Shown piece by piece: positions 30,616-40,969 of a stretch of DNA of 40,969 bases. Source of the stretch: an uncultured bacterium (GTDB taxonomy: Bacteria > Pseudomonadota > Gammaproteobacteria > Burkholderiales > Burkholderiaceae_C); NCBI GenBank assembly GCA_903830565.1, contig CAIKUF010000273.1, positions 1 to 40,969 of the forward strand, given 5' to 3'. The notes below the pieces were generated by a model. That model was not told the DNA's origin. It made no database searches and saw only the letters and a program-made list of their open reading frames with translations. Numbering within the stretch: position 1 is the first letter of the stretch; each line of letters begins with the position of its first letter. Both the position numbers and the translations under genes were made by a program.

Positions 30616-32103
30616 TCAGTTGGCGCCGTGGCATTTCTTGTACTTGCGGCCACTGCCGCACGGGCACGGGTCGTTGCGGCCGATCTTGGGGCTCGCGCGC
30701 ACGAAGGTCGCCGTCGATGGCGGCAGTGCATCGAGCGCAAACTCGTCATCGTCAACGTCACCAGCGCCCCACCAGCGCATTTCCGCGGCCACGTCGTCGA
30801 TATAGCCTTGCCTGTGGCGGCGCAGGCGGCTCAAACGCTCTTCGTGAGGGAGCGCGAATTCGCGCTCAAAGAACGGCCGGTCGATGTACCTCTCGTCGAT
30901 CAGCCGCTCGGCAAACCATTGGCGTACGGGTTCGAGCAACAGCGTCGAACCGATGTCGCAGGCCTGGCCGGCCACATCGTCGAGCATTTCGAAACGCTCG
31001 GGTTCGCGCTCGCCGTGGCGCAGCCGCTCGGCACACTGGCGGCCGACGTCGAGCAGGAAGCGCTCGAACGGCTCAACCGGCGCGTCGCCTTCCACTACGC
31101 GAACCTTCCAAGCTTCGAGCAGTGCACTGCGCACCCATACCGAGACGCTGCGATCGTCGACCAGTTCCTGCAAGGGCCGCATGTCGCCATCGCATACGCT
31201 GGCGATGGTGCGCCCATAGAGCTCCGTCAGCGCGTCGCCGAACAGGTCGTCGATCACCTCGGGGCTGTTGTGCGCAAGCGCCAGCAGTGGCCGATAAGCC
31301 CGCGCGTCGCGCCAGCAAGCCAGCAGGGCCATTGCGAACAGGTGCAGCACGTGATTGCCATCGCGTGCCGGCGTGGCGTCGAGGGCGAGGTCTTCGAGAA
31401 CCCGCACGAGACGCGGCGCCACGGTCTCGCGGTGTGCATGCGCCAGCGCGACCGCGTCGTGCGGAAACGGCTTGCGAAAGAGTTCCAGTCGATCTCGCAC
31501 AATCTCCCACACCTGCTGTGCGCTCAGCGGCGGCAGGGTGTTGCCCAGGGCACGCCAGAAGTCGCGGATGCGCACGAGGTGGGGTTCGATGTCCCGTACC
31601 ACTGCGGCGAGAGACATGTCGTCCAACGCCGTCGGCGCCTCGGGATTCTGCTGTGCCAAGGTCCGGATCGGCGCCAGCAAGTCGGACTGCTTCGCCAGCA
31701 GCGGGGCCCAGTCCTCGACCGCCAGGTTCACGCCGATCATGAAGCCCTGGCAAAACTCGGCCGCGCCCCATTGCGCGCTTTGTCGGTACAAAGGAACGAA
31801 GCGCGAACCCTGCGGCACCTCGAACGCCGTCACGACGGCGTTGTACTGCCTCATCACCGTCGCGATGACTGCATTGGCTTGAACCGTGCTGCCGAACGAA
31901 GGGGAACGTTGGCCGCAGTGCACGTCCCACACCCAGGGCAACCAGATCGCGGGCGAGATCACGCGCGGGCCGATTGCCAGCGCTGCAGCCAGGCCCTGGA
32001 GAGTGCCGGCGTCCATCGCGTAGTCTTCCATTGGCGGCGAAGCGGCGAAGTCCTCGAACGCTTCGAGTTCCAGTTCGAATAGGTCAGGAGGCGAAGGGTT
32101 CAT
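30616..32103 (-). CDS. YecA/UPF0149 - DUF1186 - SEC-C protein
   Basis: 495 aa. N-terminal third (about 25-140) resembles YecA/UPF0149 ([27 protein letters not shown]). The middle to C part (about 300-440) resembles DUF1186 ([28 protein letters not shown], then [11 protein letters not shown]). The last 20 residues are a SEC-C zinc motif with CPC at 480-482 and CH at 491-492, as at the SecA C-terminus. Function is not established. The ATG at 32103 is chosen because upstream residues of the longer frame look non-coding. It directly precedes parC by 12 bases. Confidence 0.82.
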   Translation of the reverse strand: MNPSPPDLFELELEAFEDFAASPPMEDYAMDAGTLQGLAAALAIGPRVISPAIWLPWVWDVHCGQRSPSFGSTVQANAVIATVMRQYNAVVTAFEVPQGSRFVPLYRQSAQWGAAEFCQGFMIGVNLAVEDWAPLLAKQSDLLAPIRTLAQQNPEAPTALDDMSLAAVVRDIEPHLVRIRDFWRALGNTLPPLSAQQVWEIVRDRLELFRKPFPHDAVALAHAHRETVAPRLVRVLEDLALDATPARDGNHVLHLFAMALLACWRDARAYRPLLALAHNSPEVIDDLFGDALTELYGRTIASVCDGDMRPLQELVDDRSVSVWVRSALLEAWKVRVVEGDAPVEPFERFLLDVGRQCAERLRHGEREPERFEMLDDVAGQACDIGSTLLLEPVRQWFAERLIDERYIDRPFFEREFALPHEERLSRLRRHRQGYIDDVAAEMRWWGAGDVDDDEFALDALPPSTATFVRASPKIGRNDPCPCGSGRKYKKCHGAN

Positions 32104-32213
32104 GACCAGGGGCCTTGTTGAGGGAGGTTGTTTGGAAGCCAGTGCGGGCGTTCGCGGACGTGCACTGCACCTCGGCGCGCTGCGGATGCGAGTTGCGGTC
32201 CGCCGATGCCGAG

Positions 32214-32624
32214 TCAGGCAAATGGATTTCGAATGATCATGCCGTCGACGATCCGACCATCCTGAAAATCCTCGGAATAAAGGACCGTGCAACCGGCCTC
32301 CAAGGCACTGGCAGCGATCATCGCTTCGTAGATCGGAATGCGCCAGCGCTGGGCCAGCACGATCGCGCGCTCGTGGACGGCCGGCGTCAACGGCTCCACG
32401 TCGCAGACCTGCTTCAATGCGCCCAACATGACCTCGATCTTCGGCCACGGTGTCGTGTGCTTGCGCCGTGCCACGGCAGTGAACTCGTTCAGTACCTGCA
32501 CGCTGATCGTGCCGCCCTCGGCCATCAGGTCTTCGGCAAGCGACGCCTTGCGCGCGTCGCCCGACAGCAGATAGAGCGGGATGTTGGTATCGAAGAATGC
32601 GCGAGCCTTCGAGCCGCGGCTCAA
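32214..32624 (-). CDS. PIN-domain toxin (VapC-like), module 1
   Basis: 136 aa with a TTG start, 3 bases after the antitoxin stop in the same frame, so no ATG is available. PIN-fold RNase acidic residues: [10 protein letters not shown] (Asp12), VLNEF, and [10 protein letters not shown] with YSEDFQDG near the end. By family, cleaves RNA, often tRNA, unless bound by its antitoxin. Its C-terminal part is clearly paralogous to the toxin at 33470-33874 (VLYSED-Q-G, NPF-A). Confidence 0.88.
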   Translation of the reverse strand: MSRGSKARAFFDTNIPLYLLSGDARKASLAEDLMAEGGTISVQVLNEFTAVARRKHTTPWPKIEVMLGALKQVCDVEPLTPAVHERAIVLAQRWRIPIYEAMIAASALEAGCTVLYSEDFQDGRIVDGMIIRNPFA

Positions 32625-32627
32625 TGC

Positions 32628-32858
32628 CTATCTCTCATTGGCCTCCAGCCGATCAAACTTGAAATCGGCCGGCAGCAGGCCGCGAAACTTGCGCAACCGC
32701 GCAAGAACCTCGCGATTGCTCGGTGTGCGCTTGACCTCGAATTGGTCTTCTCCGGCCACACGCACTTCGACATCGTCGCCCGCCTTCAACCCCAGCACTT
32801 CGACAACCGATACCGGAAGGCGAATTGCCAGGCTGTTGCCCCATTTGGATACTTGCAT
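32628..32858 (-). CDS. AbrB/MazE-type antitoxin, module 1
   Basis: 76 aa. N-terminal swapped-hairpin DNA-binding domain ([33 protein letters not shown], residues 1-45) and a C-terminal tail ending [12 protein letters not shown] that should bind the toxin. GAGGAG about 8 bases upstream fixes the ATG at 32858; the longer 115-residue frame is rejected. A promoter-like and inverted-repeat region just upstream suggests autoregulation. Confidence 0.9.
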   Translation of the reverse strand: MQVSKWGNSLAIRLPVSVVEVLGLKAGDDVEVRVAGEDQFEVKRTPSNREVLARLRKFRGLLPADFKFDRLEANER

Positions 32859-32877
32859 CGCCCGCTCCTCGCAGCGT

Positions 32878-32908
32878 CTGGATAAACACCGCCGAATTGT
32901 ATATCCAG
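32878..32908. promoter_or_regulatory. Inverted repeat and AT-rich promoter region of toxin-antitoxin module 1
   Basis: CTGGATA (32878-32884) and TATCCAG (32902-32908) are exact inverted copies separated by 17 bases, 20 bases before the antitoxin ATG. The minus strand contains a GATATACAATT stretch suited to a -10 element. A candidate operator for the AbrB-type antitoxin. Confidence 0.5.
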
Positions 32909-32928
32909 CGGCAGCGCGCGATGCGCGA

Positions 32929-33462
32929 TCAGCCGGCTTCCAGGCCCGCCGCCCGGCGCGCCGCATACTCGGCATCGAGGATGGACATCACGAGCAGCGA
33001 CGCGTAGCCGCCGTCGATGCTCACGGCTTCGCGCAGCGTGCCTTCGACGACGAAGCCTTCGCTCTCGTAGAGCGCGCGGGCGCGCTGGTTGTCGGCCTTG
33101 AAGTCGAGCCAGAAGCGGTGCGCGCGCAGGTCGCGAAAGGCGATGCGCTTGAGCTGGCGCACGCAGGCACGGCCGAGGCCCTGGCCCTTGGTCTGCAGCA
33201 CGATGCGCTTGAGCTCGACCGAGCGGTGCTGGCCGCGGCAGCCCTGCAGGATCACGAAGCCCACCGCCTGCGTCCCCGGCCCGGCCTCGACGATGAAGTG
33301 GCGAAAGTCCGGGAAGCGCACCGCGCCCTCGTGTTGCGTGCGCTCCCACTCCGCGATGAACGGCCGGTTCGCGGGCTCGCGCTCGACGCCGATCACGAAG
33401 TCCAGATCCGACAGCATGGTCGGGCGCAGGCGCAGATGCGCAACGAGGTTCGCGGCAGTCAT
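32929..33462 (-). CDS. GNAT-family N-acetyltransferase (RimJ/RimL-like)
   Basis: 177 aa. Acetyl-CoA-binding loop at QTKGQGLGRACVRQL and the RimJ/RimL-type C-terminal pattern ADNQRARALYESEGFVVEGTLREAV. Starts with LRLRPTMLSDLDFV, the usual first strand and helix. Acetylates an amino group of an unknown protein or small-molecule acceptor. It lies 7 bases after the PIN toxin of module 2, probably in the same transcript. It lacks an adjacent ribbon-helix-helix antitoxin of the TacT type. Confidence 0.87.
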   Translation of the reverse strand: MTAANLVAHLRLRPTMLSDLDFVIGVEREPANRPFIAEWERTQHEGAVRFPDFRHFIVEAGPGTQAVGFVILQGCRGQHRSVELKRIVLQTKGQGLGRACVRQLKRIAFRDLRAHRFWLDFKADNQRARALYESEGFVVEGTLREAVSIDGGYASLLVMSILDAEYAARRAAGLEAG

Positions 33463-33469
33463 CGTGTGC

Positions 33470-33874
33470 TCAAGCCACGAACGGGTTGACGATGGTCAGC
33501 CGGCCGTCGATGAGTTGACCGTGCTGCATGTCCTCGGAGTAAAGCACGCTGCAGTCGGCAGCCAGCGCCGCCGCGATGATCTGGCTGTCGTAGTGCGAAT
33601 ACCCGAGCCGCTCGCCCAAATGCAGCGCCGACAACACGGTCTGGGCGGAGACAGGCTCGCAATGCACGCGAGCAAGAACCTCGTCGAGAACCTTCGCTAT
33701 GGCCGACGGCTCGCGCCCGAACTTGCGACGCAATACCGACGACGCTTCGGCCAGAACCTGCGCCGACACCACCGGTCGCTGGGTCAGCAGCGCCTCAGCC
33801 ACCTGGCGCCGGGCGTCGTCGTCGCCTAGCGCGTAGAGCAGTATGTTGCTGTCGAGGAAGGTCCTGTCAGCCAT
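33470..33874 (-). CDS. PIN-domain toxin (VapC-like), module 2
   Basis: 134 aa. PIN residues: FLDSNILLYAL (Asp8), VLAEASSVL, SHYDSQIIAAAL, and VLYSEDMQHGQLIDG near the end. Predicted RNase toxin. It begins 9 bases after the small upstream gene taken to be its antitoxin. It shares its C-terminal layout with the module 1 toxin, indicating common ancestry. Confidence 0.88.
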   Translation of the reverse strand: MADRTFLDSNILLYALGDDDARRQVAEALLTQRPVVSAQVLAEASSVLRRKFGREPSAIAKVLDEVLARVHCEPVSAQTVLSALHLGERLGYSHYDSQIIAAALAADCSVLYSEDMQHGQLIDGRLTIVNPFVA

Positions 33875-33883
33875 GGCAGCCGA

Positions 33884-34096
33884 TCAGCGGGCGTTCGCCT
33901 CTTCACGGTCGAAACGGTAGCCAGCGAGTTGCACCCTGAACGGCGCCAGTGCGGCGGACAGTTTCTTGCGGTCTTCCAGTTGCTGCGCCGTGAGCGTGCG
34001 CGCTGCCTTCAACTCGCGCAGAAACGCAAGCAGGCGCGCCTGCTCCGCCTCATCGAGCGTCGCCAGTTCGGCAATGATGTGTTCGGTGTGTCCCAT
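33884..34096 (-). CDS. Probable VapB-like antitoxin, module 2
   Basis: 70 aa from the ATG with GAGGAG and GGAG upstream. The N-terminal two thirds is helical (EHIIAELATLDEAEQARLLAFLREL) and has no AbrB fold that I can see; the tail GYRFDREEANAR matches the tail of the module 1 antitoxin ([11 protein letters not shown]). Position before the PIN gene and the shared tail support an antitoxin role. The DNA-binding mode is unknown. An ATG at 34117 is possible but lacks a ribosome site. Confidence 0.75.
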   Translation of the reverse strand: MGHTEHIIAELATLDEAEQARLLAFLRELKAARTLTAQQLEDRKKLSAALAPFRVQLAGYRFDREEANAR

Positions 34097-34125
34097 GCTC
34101 CGGCTCCTCAGTGTCAAGCCTCGGC

Positions 34126-34323
34126 CTAGAGTGTGCCAGCGAAGTGCGCCTGCGGACGCGTGGCCGGGCGGCCGACCGCCTTGTCCCGCATGTACTCGCG
34201 CATCTCGGCCCAGGGAACCGACTTGCCGCTGCGGTTGAATTCCTCCAGACGCTGCTGTGCGAGCGCGACGAACGCTTGATGGGCCTTCAACGCATCGGGC
34301 GGTCGGTTCGGGGTCGTCGACAT
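34126..34323 (-). CDS. Small protein of unknown function, antitoxin-like
   Basis: 65 aa with a strong ribosome site (AAGGAGG 5 bases upstream). Helical HQAFVALAQQRLEEFNRSG followed by SVPWAEMREYMRDKA, a layout seen in short antitoxins and RHH-like proteins, though I do not recognise a family. It lies 29 bases before the module 2 antitoxin and 39 bases after the restriction-modification gene. No matching toxin is adjacent. Confidence 0.6.
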   Translation of the reverse strand: MSTTPNRPPDALKAHQAFVALAQQRLEEFNRSGKSVPWAEMREYMRDKAVGRPATRPQAHFAGTL

Positions 34324-34362
34324 GGTGCCTCCTTGGTCACGGCACTGTAGCGCGCCTCGCGT

Positions 34363-37284
34363 CTAGCCGGCGCTCGCCCGCGCCAGGTTCAGCGCCAGCA
34401 GCCGGCGCAGGATCTCGTCGTCGCTCGTCGTCGGCGCGACGTCGGCCCAGCCATAGGCGACGGCGACCGCGGCGTCCAGCACTTCATGGGCTTGCGCGAG
34501 CCAAGCCGGGCGCTGGTTGTAGAGGTTCGTGAGCGTGCGCTTGGCGAGCTCGCGCTCGAAATCCGGCCGGGCGACGATGCGGTCGGGGTACGGCGAGAGG
34601 CTCATGCCCAGCGGCACGACCTCGGGCACGCGCTCGGTCCACTCGGCCGGGTTCAGCCAGGCATCGCGCAGGTCGCACAGGCGCTTCGCGGCGCGGGCGA
34701 TGGCCTCGCCATGCAAGCGCACTTCAGGCGTTAGGCCGGCCGGTATCTGCGCGCCACCCGGCAGCGCCTCGGTGCGCTGGTGGGCGGTGTCGGCGGGGGT
34801 GAGGCCGGCGGGGAAAGGGAAGGTTTCGAAGCAGGTCGTCGGCGTGTAGCGCGGGCGGTCTTCGAGCGACGTGCCAAGGCGCAGCGACCATAGCTCATGG
34901 AAGCGGCTATGCAGAACGCCGATGGTGGCGTCATCGGCGCGGGCGACCGTGATGAGCGCCTGGTCCGGTGAGGTCGTCACCGGCAGCCAGACGAAGAAGC
35001 GATGCTTGGAGTGCGCCACGGTGGCGATGAATCGGGGAAGAGCGCGCAATGCCGTTCGCAAGCCAGGTCGCGGCTCTGCAAACCGCCACCAGAATCTGCG
35101 ATAGGCCTCGCGGTTGTTCGTGAGCCGATCGGGTTTGACCTTCTGCACGGCATACGCGTAAGGCGTCTCATAAAGCGCAGCAGCCGCCTCCGGCATCTCG
35201 ATGCCGAAGTCGATGATCCACTGATGCTGCGCGCCGCGGCTGAGTTCGAAGCCATTCGCCCACGGCTTGAGCACGTCGGAGTTCGGCCGGCCGTTCGGGT
35301 TGGGCAAGCGCAGCCATTGCCGCGCAAGCTCGGCATCGATTTCGAACTTGGCCTTCTTCGACGCGCCCTGGAAGCTGGCGCCGAGGTTCTCGCCTAACGT
35401 CGAAGCAGTGCTGACGTTCAGCAAATCACCCGCGTGCGCCGGTGCCGTCAAATCCGCATAGATGACCGACACGGCCTGCCCGTCGAGTGTCGCAGCATGC
35501 GCGCTTGCGTTGCCATCGAAGCAGACGAGCGAGACGCGAACCGCGGCGCCGTTGTTCACCCATGCCTCGTCGGCCCAGGCTTCGAAAATGCGCCCACGCT
35601 CGGTGATGTGCTCCAGCGCGCGGCGGTTGGCGCCCCCACGAATCGAGTTCGTGGCGACCAGCCCGGCCCGGCTCGATTGGCCCGCTTCGATGGCGCGCAG
35701 CGCCTTGTCGAACCAGTAGCACACGAGGTCGGATGCGCCGGGCACGCGCGGAGCGAACACGGCGTCGAGTTGACTCACGTAGGCATCGCCCAACTCGCGG
35801 CGCTTGCGTGCCACGCCCACGAACGGCGGGTTGCCCACCACCGCATCCGCCCGCGGCCACGCCGCCTCGCTGCCATCGGCGTTCATCAATGCGTCGCGGC
35901 ACTCGATGTGGTCCAGCGGCTCGAGCACCGGGTTGAGCTTGAAGCCGTAGCCGCGCTGGATGCGCCACTGCAGCTCGCCGATCCACACCGTCACCCGCGC
36001 CAGTTCGGCGGCGTATTCGTTGATCTCGATGCCGAGCACGTTGTGCGGCCCGGTCACGTCGTGCTGGCGCTCCAGGCCCAGCGCTTCGGCCTCCAGGTTG
36101 ACCTGGTGCTCGATGTCCTTCAGGCACTTGAGCGCGAGGTAGAGGAAGTTGCCGCTGCCGCAGGCCGGGTCGAGCACGCGGTAGTTGCGCAGGCGCTCGA
36201 GAAAGCCGACAAAGGCCTGTTGCCCGGCGCGCCAGGCCTTGTCGCCATAGCGCTTGCTTTTCGCGAGCGCCGCTTCAACGACGCCGCGCTGCACGGCCCA
36301 CTCGGCCAGCAGAGGGCGCTGCACCACCGGCTCGACGAGGCGCAGGATGGTGCCGGCGTCGGTGAACTGCGCGCCGAGCTGGCTGCGCTTGGCCGGGTCC
36401 AGGCCGCGCTCGAACAGGGTGCCGAAGATCGTGGCGTCGATGGCGCTCCAGTTCAGGCTGCTGGCGGCCCGCAGCGCGGCGACGTCGCCGGCCGTCAAGG
36501 GCGGCACGGCGGCAGTCTTGAACAGGCCGCCGTTGAACCAGGCGATGTCGTCGACGCCGAACAGGCCGCCGCGCTGCATGGTCTCGAACAGCGTGTGCAG
36601 TTGCAGGCGCAAGCGCTCGGGAGAGACCTGCACGCCGACGAGGCGCTCGAACAGCCTCTCGGGCAGCAGGCCCACGTCTTCGGCAAAGAAGCAGAACAGG
36701 CATTGGGTGAGGAAGTGGCTCACCGCCTCGGCCGCAACGCCGGAATCCCGCAATCGCTCGGCGGTGCCGGCGAAGGTACGCGCGGCTTCCTCGGTGATGT
36801 CGCGGTTGCTGCGCCGGGGCTTGAAGCGCTCGGGCGCCTGCCACAGCCAGCGCAGCTTCTCCTGCACCTCGGGGTGACCGAAGTCTTCGAGCAGCAGCAC
36901 GTGCTTCTCGCTCGGCGTGCCGGTGAAGTGGGTGTGGATCTCGACGCGCTGGCGGTCGCTGACGACGAGCAGCGGCGGGCTCTCCAGCGGCAGCGCGTAC
37001 ATCATCAACTGCTTGAGCGCTGCATCCAGGCTTCTGCCCGGTGCCTTGTATTCCCATGCGAAGTGGCCACGCAGCCAAACGTCGGCGAAGCCGTCGGTGC
37101 GCAGGGCGGTGCTGCCGGTCTTGGTGACACCGCGCTCGAAGCAATACGCCTCGGGGTCGCCCGGCTCCGGCACGCCGAGCAGGCGACACAGGTCAATGAA
37201 ATGCGGCTGCGCGCCGGCGCGCTCGTTCAGCTCGTGAGCCGGCGAGCCGGGGCTCCACTTGCGGATGAACTCCTGCGCTTGCAT
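34363..37284 (-). CDS. MmeI-like single-chain restriction-modification enzyme (Type IIL/IIG)
   Basis: 973 aa. N-terminal nuclease: Asp68-x9-Glu78-x-Lys80 within FADVWLRGHFAWEYK reproduces the D-x9-ExK site of MmeI-family enzymes. A helical linker follows (about 160-360). The N6-adenine methyltransferase has motif I DPACGSGNF at 372-380 and catalytic NPPF at 485-488. The C-terminal part (about 600-950) holds the target recognition region (RPRYTPTTCFETFPFP near its end). One polypeptide thus cuts and methylates, and specificity resides in the C half. It follows parE by 47 bases. The reading frame is intact. An orphan methyltransferase is less likely because the nuclease triad is present. Confidence 0.85.
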   Translation of the reverse strand: MQAQEFIRKWSPGSPAHELNERAGAQPHFIDLCRLLGVPEPGDPEAYCFERGVTKTGSTALRTDGFADVWLRGHFAWEYKAPGRSLDAALKQLMMYALPLESPPLLVVSDRQRVEIHTHFTGTPSEKHVLLLEDFGHPEVQEKLRWLWQAPERFKPRRSNRDITEEAARTFAGTAERLRDSGVAAEAVSHFLTQCLFCFFAEDVGLLPERLFERLVGVQVSPERLRLQLHTLFETMQRGGLFGVDDIAWFNGGLFKTAAVPPLTAGDVAALRAASSLNWSAIDATIFGTLFERGLDPAKRSQLGAQFTDAGTILRLVEPVVQRPLLAEWAVQRGVVEAALAKSKRYGDKAWRAGQQAFVGFLERLRNYRVLDPACGSGNFLYLALKCLKDIEHQVNLEAEALGLERQHDVTGPHNVLGIEINEYAAELARVTVWIGELQWRIQRGYGFKLNPVLEPLDHIECRDALMNADGSEAAWPRADAVVGNPPFVGVARKRRELGDAYVSQLDAVFAPRVPGASDLVCYWFDKALRAIEAGQSSRAGLVATNSIRGGANRRALEHITERGRIFEAWADEAWVNNGAAVRVSLVCFDGNASAHAATLDGQAVSVIYADLTAPAHAGDLLNVSTASTLGENLGASFQGASKKAKFEIDAELARQWLRLPNPNGRPNSDVLKPWANGFELSRGAQHQWIIDFGIEMPEAAAALYETPYAYAVQKVKPDRLTNNREAYRRFWWRFAEPRPGLRTALRALPRFIATVAHSKHRFFVWLPVTTSPDQALITVARADDATIGVLHSRFHELWSLRLGTSLEDRPRYTPTTCFETFPFPAGLTPADTAHQRTEALPGGAQIPAGLTPEVRLHGEAIARAAKRLCDLRDAWLNPAEWTERVPEVVPLGMSLSPYPDRIVARPDFERELAKRTLTNLYNQRPAWLAQAHEVLDAAVAVAYGWADVAPTTSDDEILRRLLALNLARASAG

Positions 37285-37331
37285 CGGCGCATTTCAACAC
37301 GGACCGGTGTTCGGCCAGTGCGACGCGTCGA

Positions 37332-40665
<3,334 letters not shown>

Positions 40666-40669
<4 letters not shown>

Positions 40670-40797
40670 GGGCTGCTGGCTTGGTCCGCGCAGTGCTTTG
40701 GCTGGGCGTGCTGATGCTGCTGCTGGCGGTGTTCGCGCTCTATCTGCAGCCGGACCTCGCGATGACGCTGGCGAACCAACTGTGGAACTGCTTCTAG
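40666..40797 (+). CDS. 43-aa single-pass membrane peptide
   Basis: Starts in the 4-base ATGA overlap with the MFS stop. Sequence features: basic start MRAAGLVRAV, one hydrophobic helix (about residues 10-27), then LQPDLAMTLANQLWNCF with a near-terminal Cys. Overlap, membrane character and the pattern of an amphipathic tail argue for a real small gene, possibly an accessory of the transporter. No function is known to me. Confidence 0.6.
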
Positions 40798-40936
40798 CAT
40801 GCGACAGCTTGCTGATTGGACTCAGCAAAGTTCGGCACTCGGCCCGTTGCGGTCGTTCGCGCGCGCCGGCTCTGCCGCACGCGAATGTCGGCGCGCGATC
40901 AGGACGACGGGGCGCTCTGCTGCGCTCGTGTCCCCC

Positions 40937-40966
40937 GGCCCGGTCTCCGACCGGGCCTTCTCCTTT
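40937..40966 (+). terminator. Intrinsic terminator downstream of the MFS/small-peptide operon
   Basis: A perfect 9-bp stem GGCCCGGTC (40937-40945) / GACCGGGCC (40949-40957) with loop TCC, followed by a pyrimidine tract TTCTCCTTT. It lies 140 bases after the small ORF; no gene was recognised between. Confidence 0.8.
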
Positions 40967-40969
40967 ACC

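Noticed and set aside
32929-33462. GNAT protein considered as a TacT-type aminoacyl-tRNA acetylating toxin
   Set aside because: Its pattern is RimJ/RimL-like and there is no adjacent ribbon-helix-helix antitoxin gene.
40798-40936. Possible small RNA or further ORF before the final terminator
   Set aside because: The frame from 40799 is open to the end of the window but has no ribosome site or recognisable product; no promoter was seen, so it is left as 3' untranslated sequence.

Overview
The window looks like a chromosomal segment of a GC-rich betaproteobacterium of the order Burkholderiales. This is inferred from the very high GC coding, the sdhCDABE-gltA / mdh / acnB TCA gene cluster, an intact methylmalonyl-CoA pathway, and protein sequences of betaproteobacterial type. 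The genus was not determined. No rRNA, tRNA, CRISPR array, transposase or phage gene was seen. No stretch longer than about 250 bases lacks a gene; the longest gaps are 2730-2977 (248 bases, repeat-derived), 1-201 (only a weak hairpin seen) and 11073-11271 (199 bases, strongly structured).

Layout. (1) 202-7870, minus strand: a propionyl-CoA to succinyl-CoA operon, in transcription order methylmalonyl-CoA mutase, meaB chaperone GTPase, carboxylase beta subunit, carboxylase alpha subunit, and a VOC/epimerase-like protein. A GntR/FCD regulator is divergent at 7985-8674. The operon is peppered with repeats: a 161-bp imperfect palindrome that supplies the last residues of MeaB, and a duplicated and inverted copy of the alpha-subunit start. 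(2) 8678-20338: a TCA block. On minus lie a GntR/UTRA regulator, sdhC, sdhD, sdhA, sdhB, sdhE and gltA. On plus lie mdh, an HpcH/HpaI-type lyase, a small exported protein of unknown function, and acnB. A perfect 21-bp palindrome sits between the divergent gntR and mdh. The first block feeds succinyl-CoA into this second block.

(3) 20445-28226: an exported arylsulfatase (plus), then on minus exonuclease I, a HAD-type lipoprotein and an octaheme cytochrome fused to HEAT-like and TPR repeats. (4) 28276-39383, minus: topoisomerase IV, with parE and parC separated by about 6.7 kb of accessory genes. In transcription order these are an MmeI-like single-chain restriction-modification enzyme, an unknown 65-aa protein, a PIN toxin-antitoxin pair, a GNAT acetyltransferase, a second PIN pair with an AbrB-type antitoxin, and a YecA/DUF1186/SEC-C protein. 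The two PIN toxins are paralogous and their antitoxins share only a C-terminal tail. parE itself carries an in-frame insert that resembles an intergenic repeat found at 2921-2973. (5) 39449-40969, plus: an MFS transporter, an overlapping 43-aa membrane peptide, and a strong intrinsic terminator.

The most system-like novelty is the defence / toxin-antitoxin island inside the topoisomerase IV locus. The most striking sequence-level novelty is repeat elements that have become coding sequence in meaB and parE.
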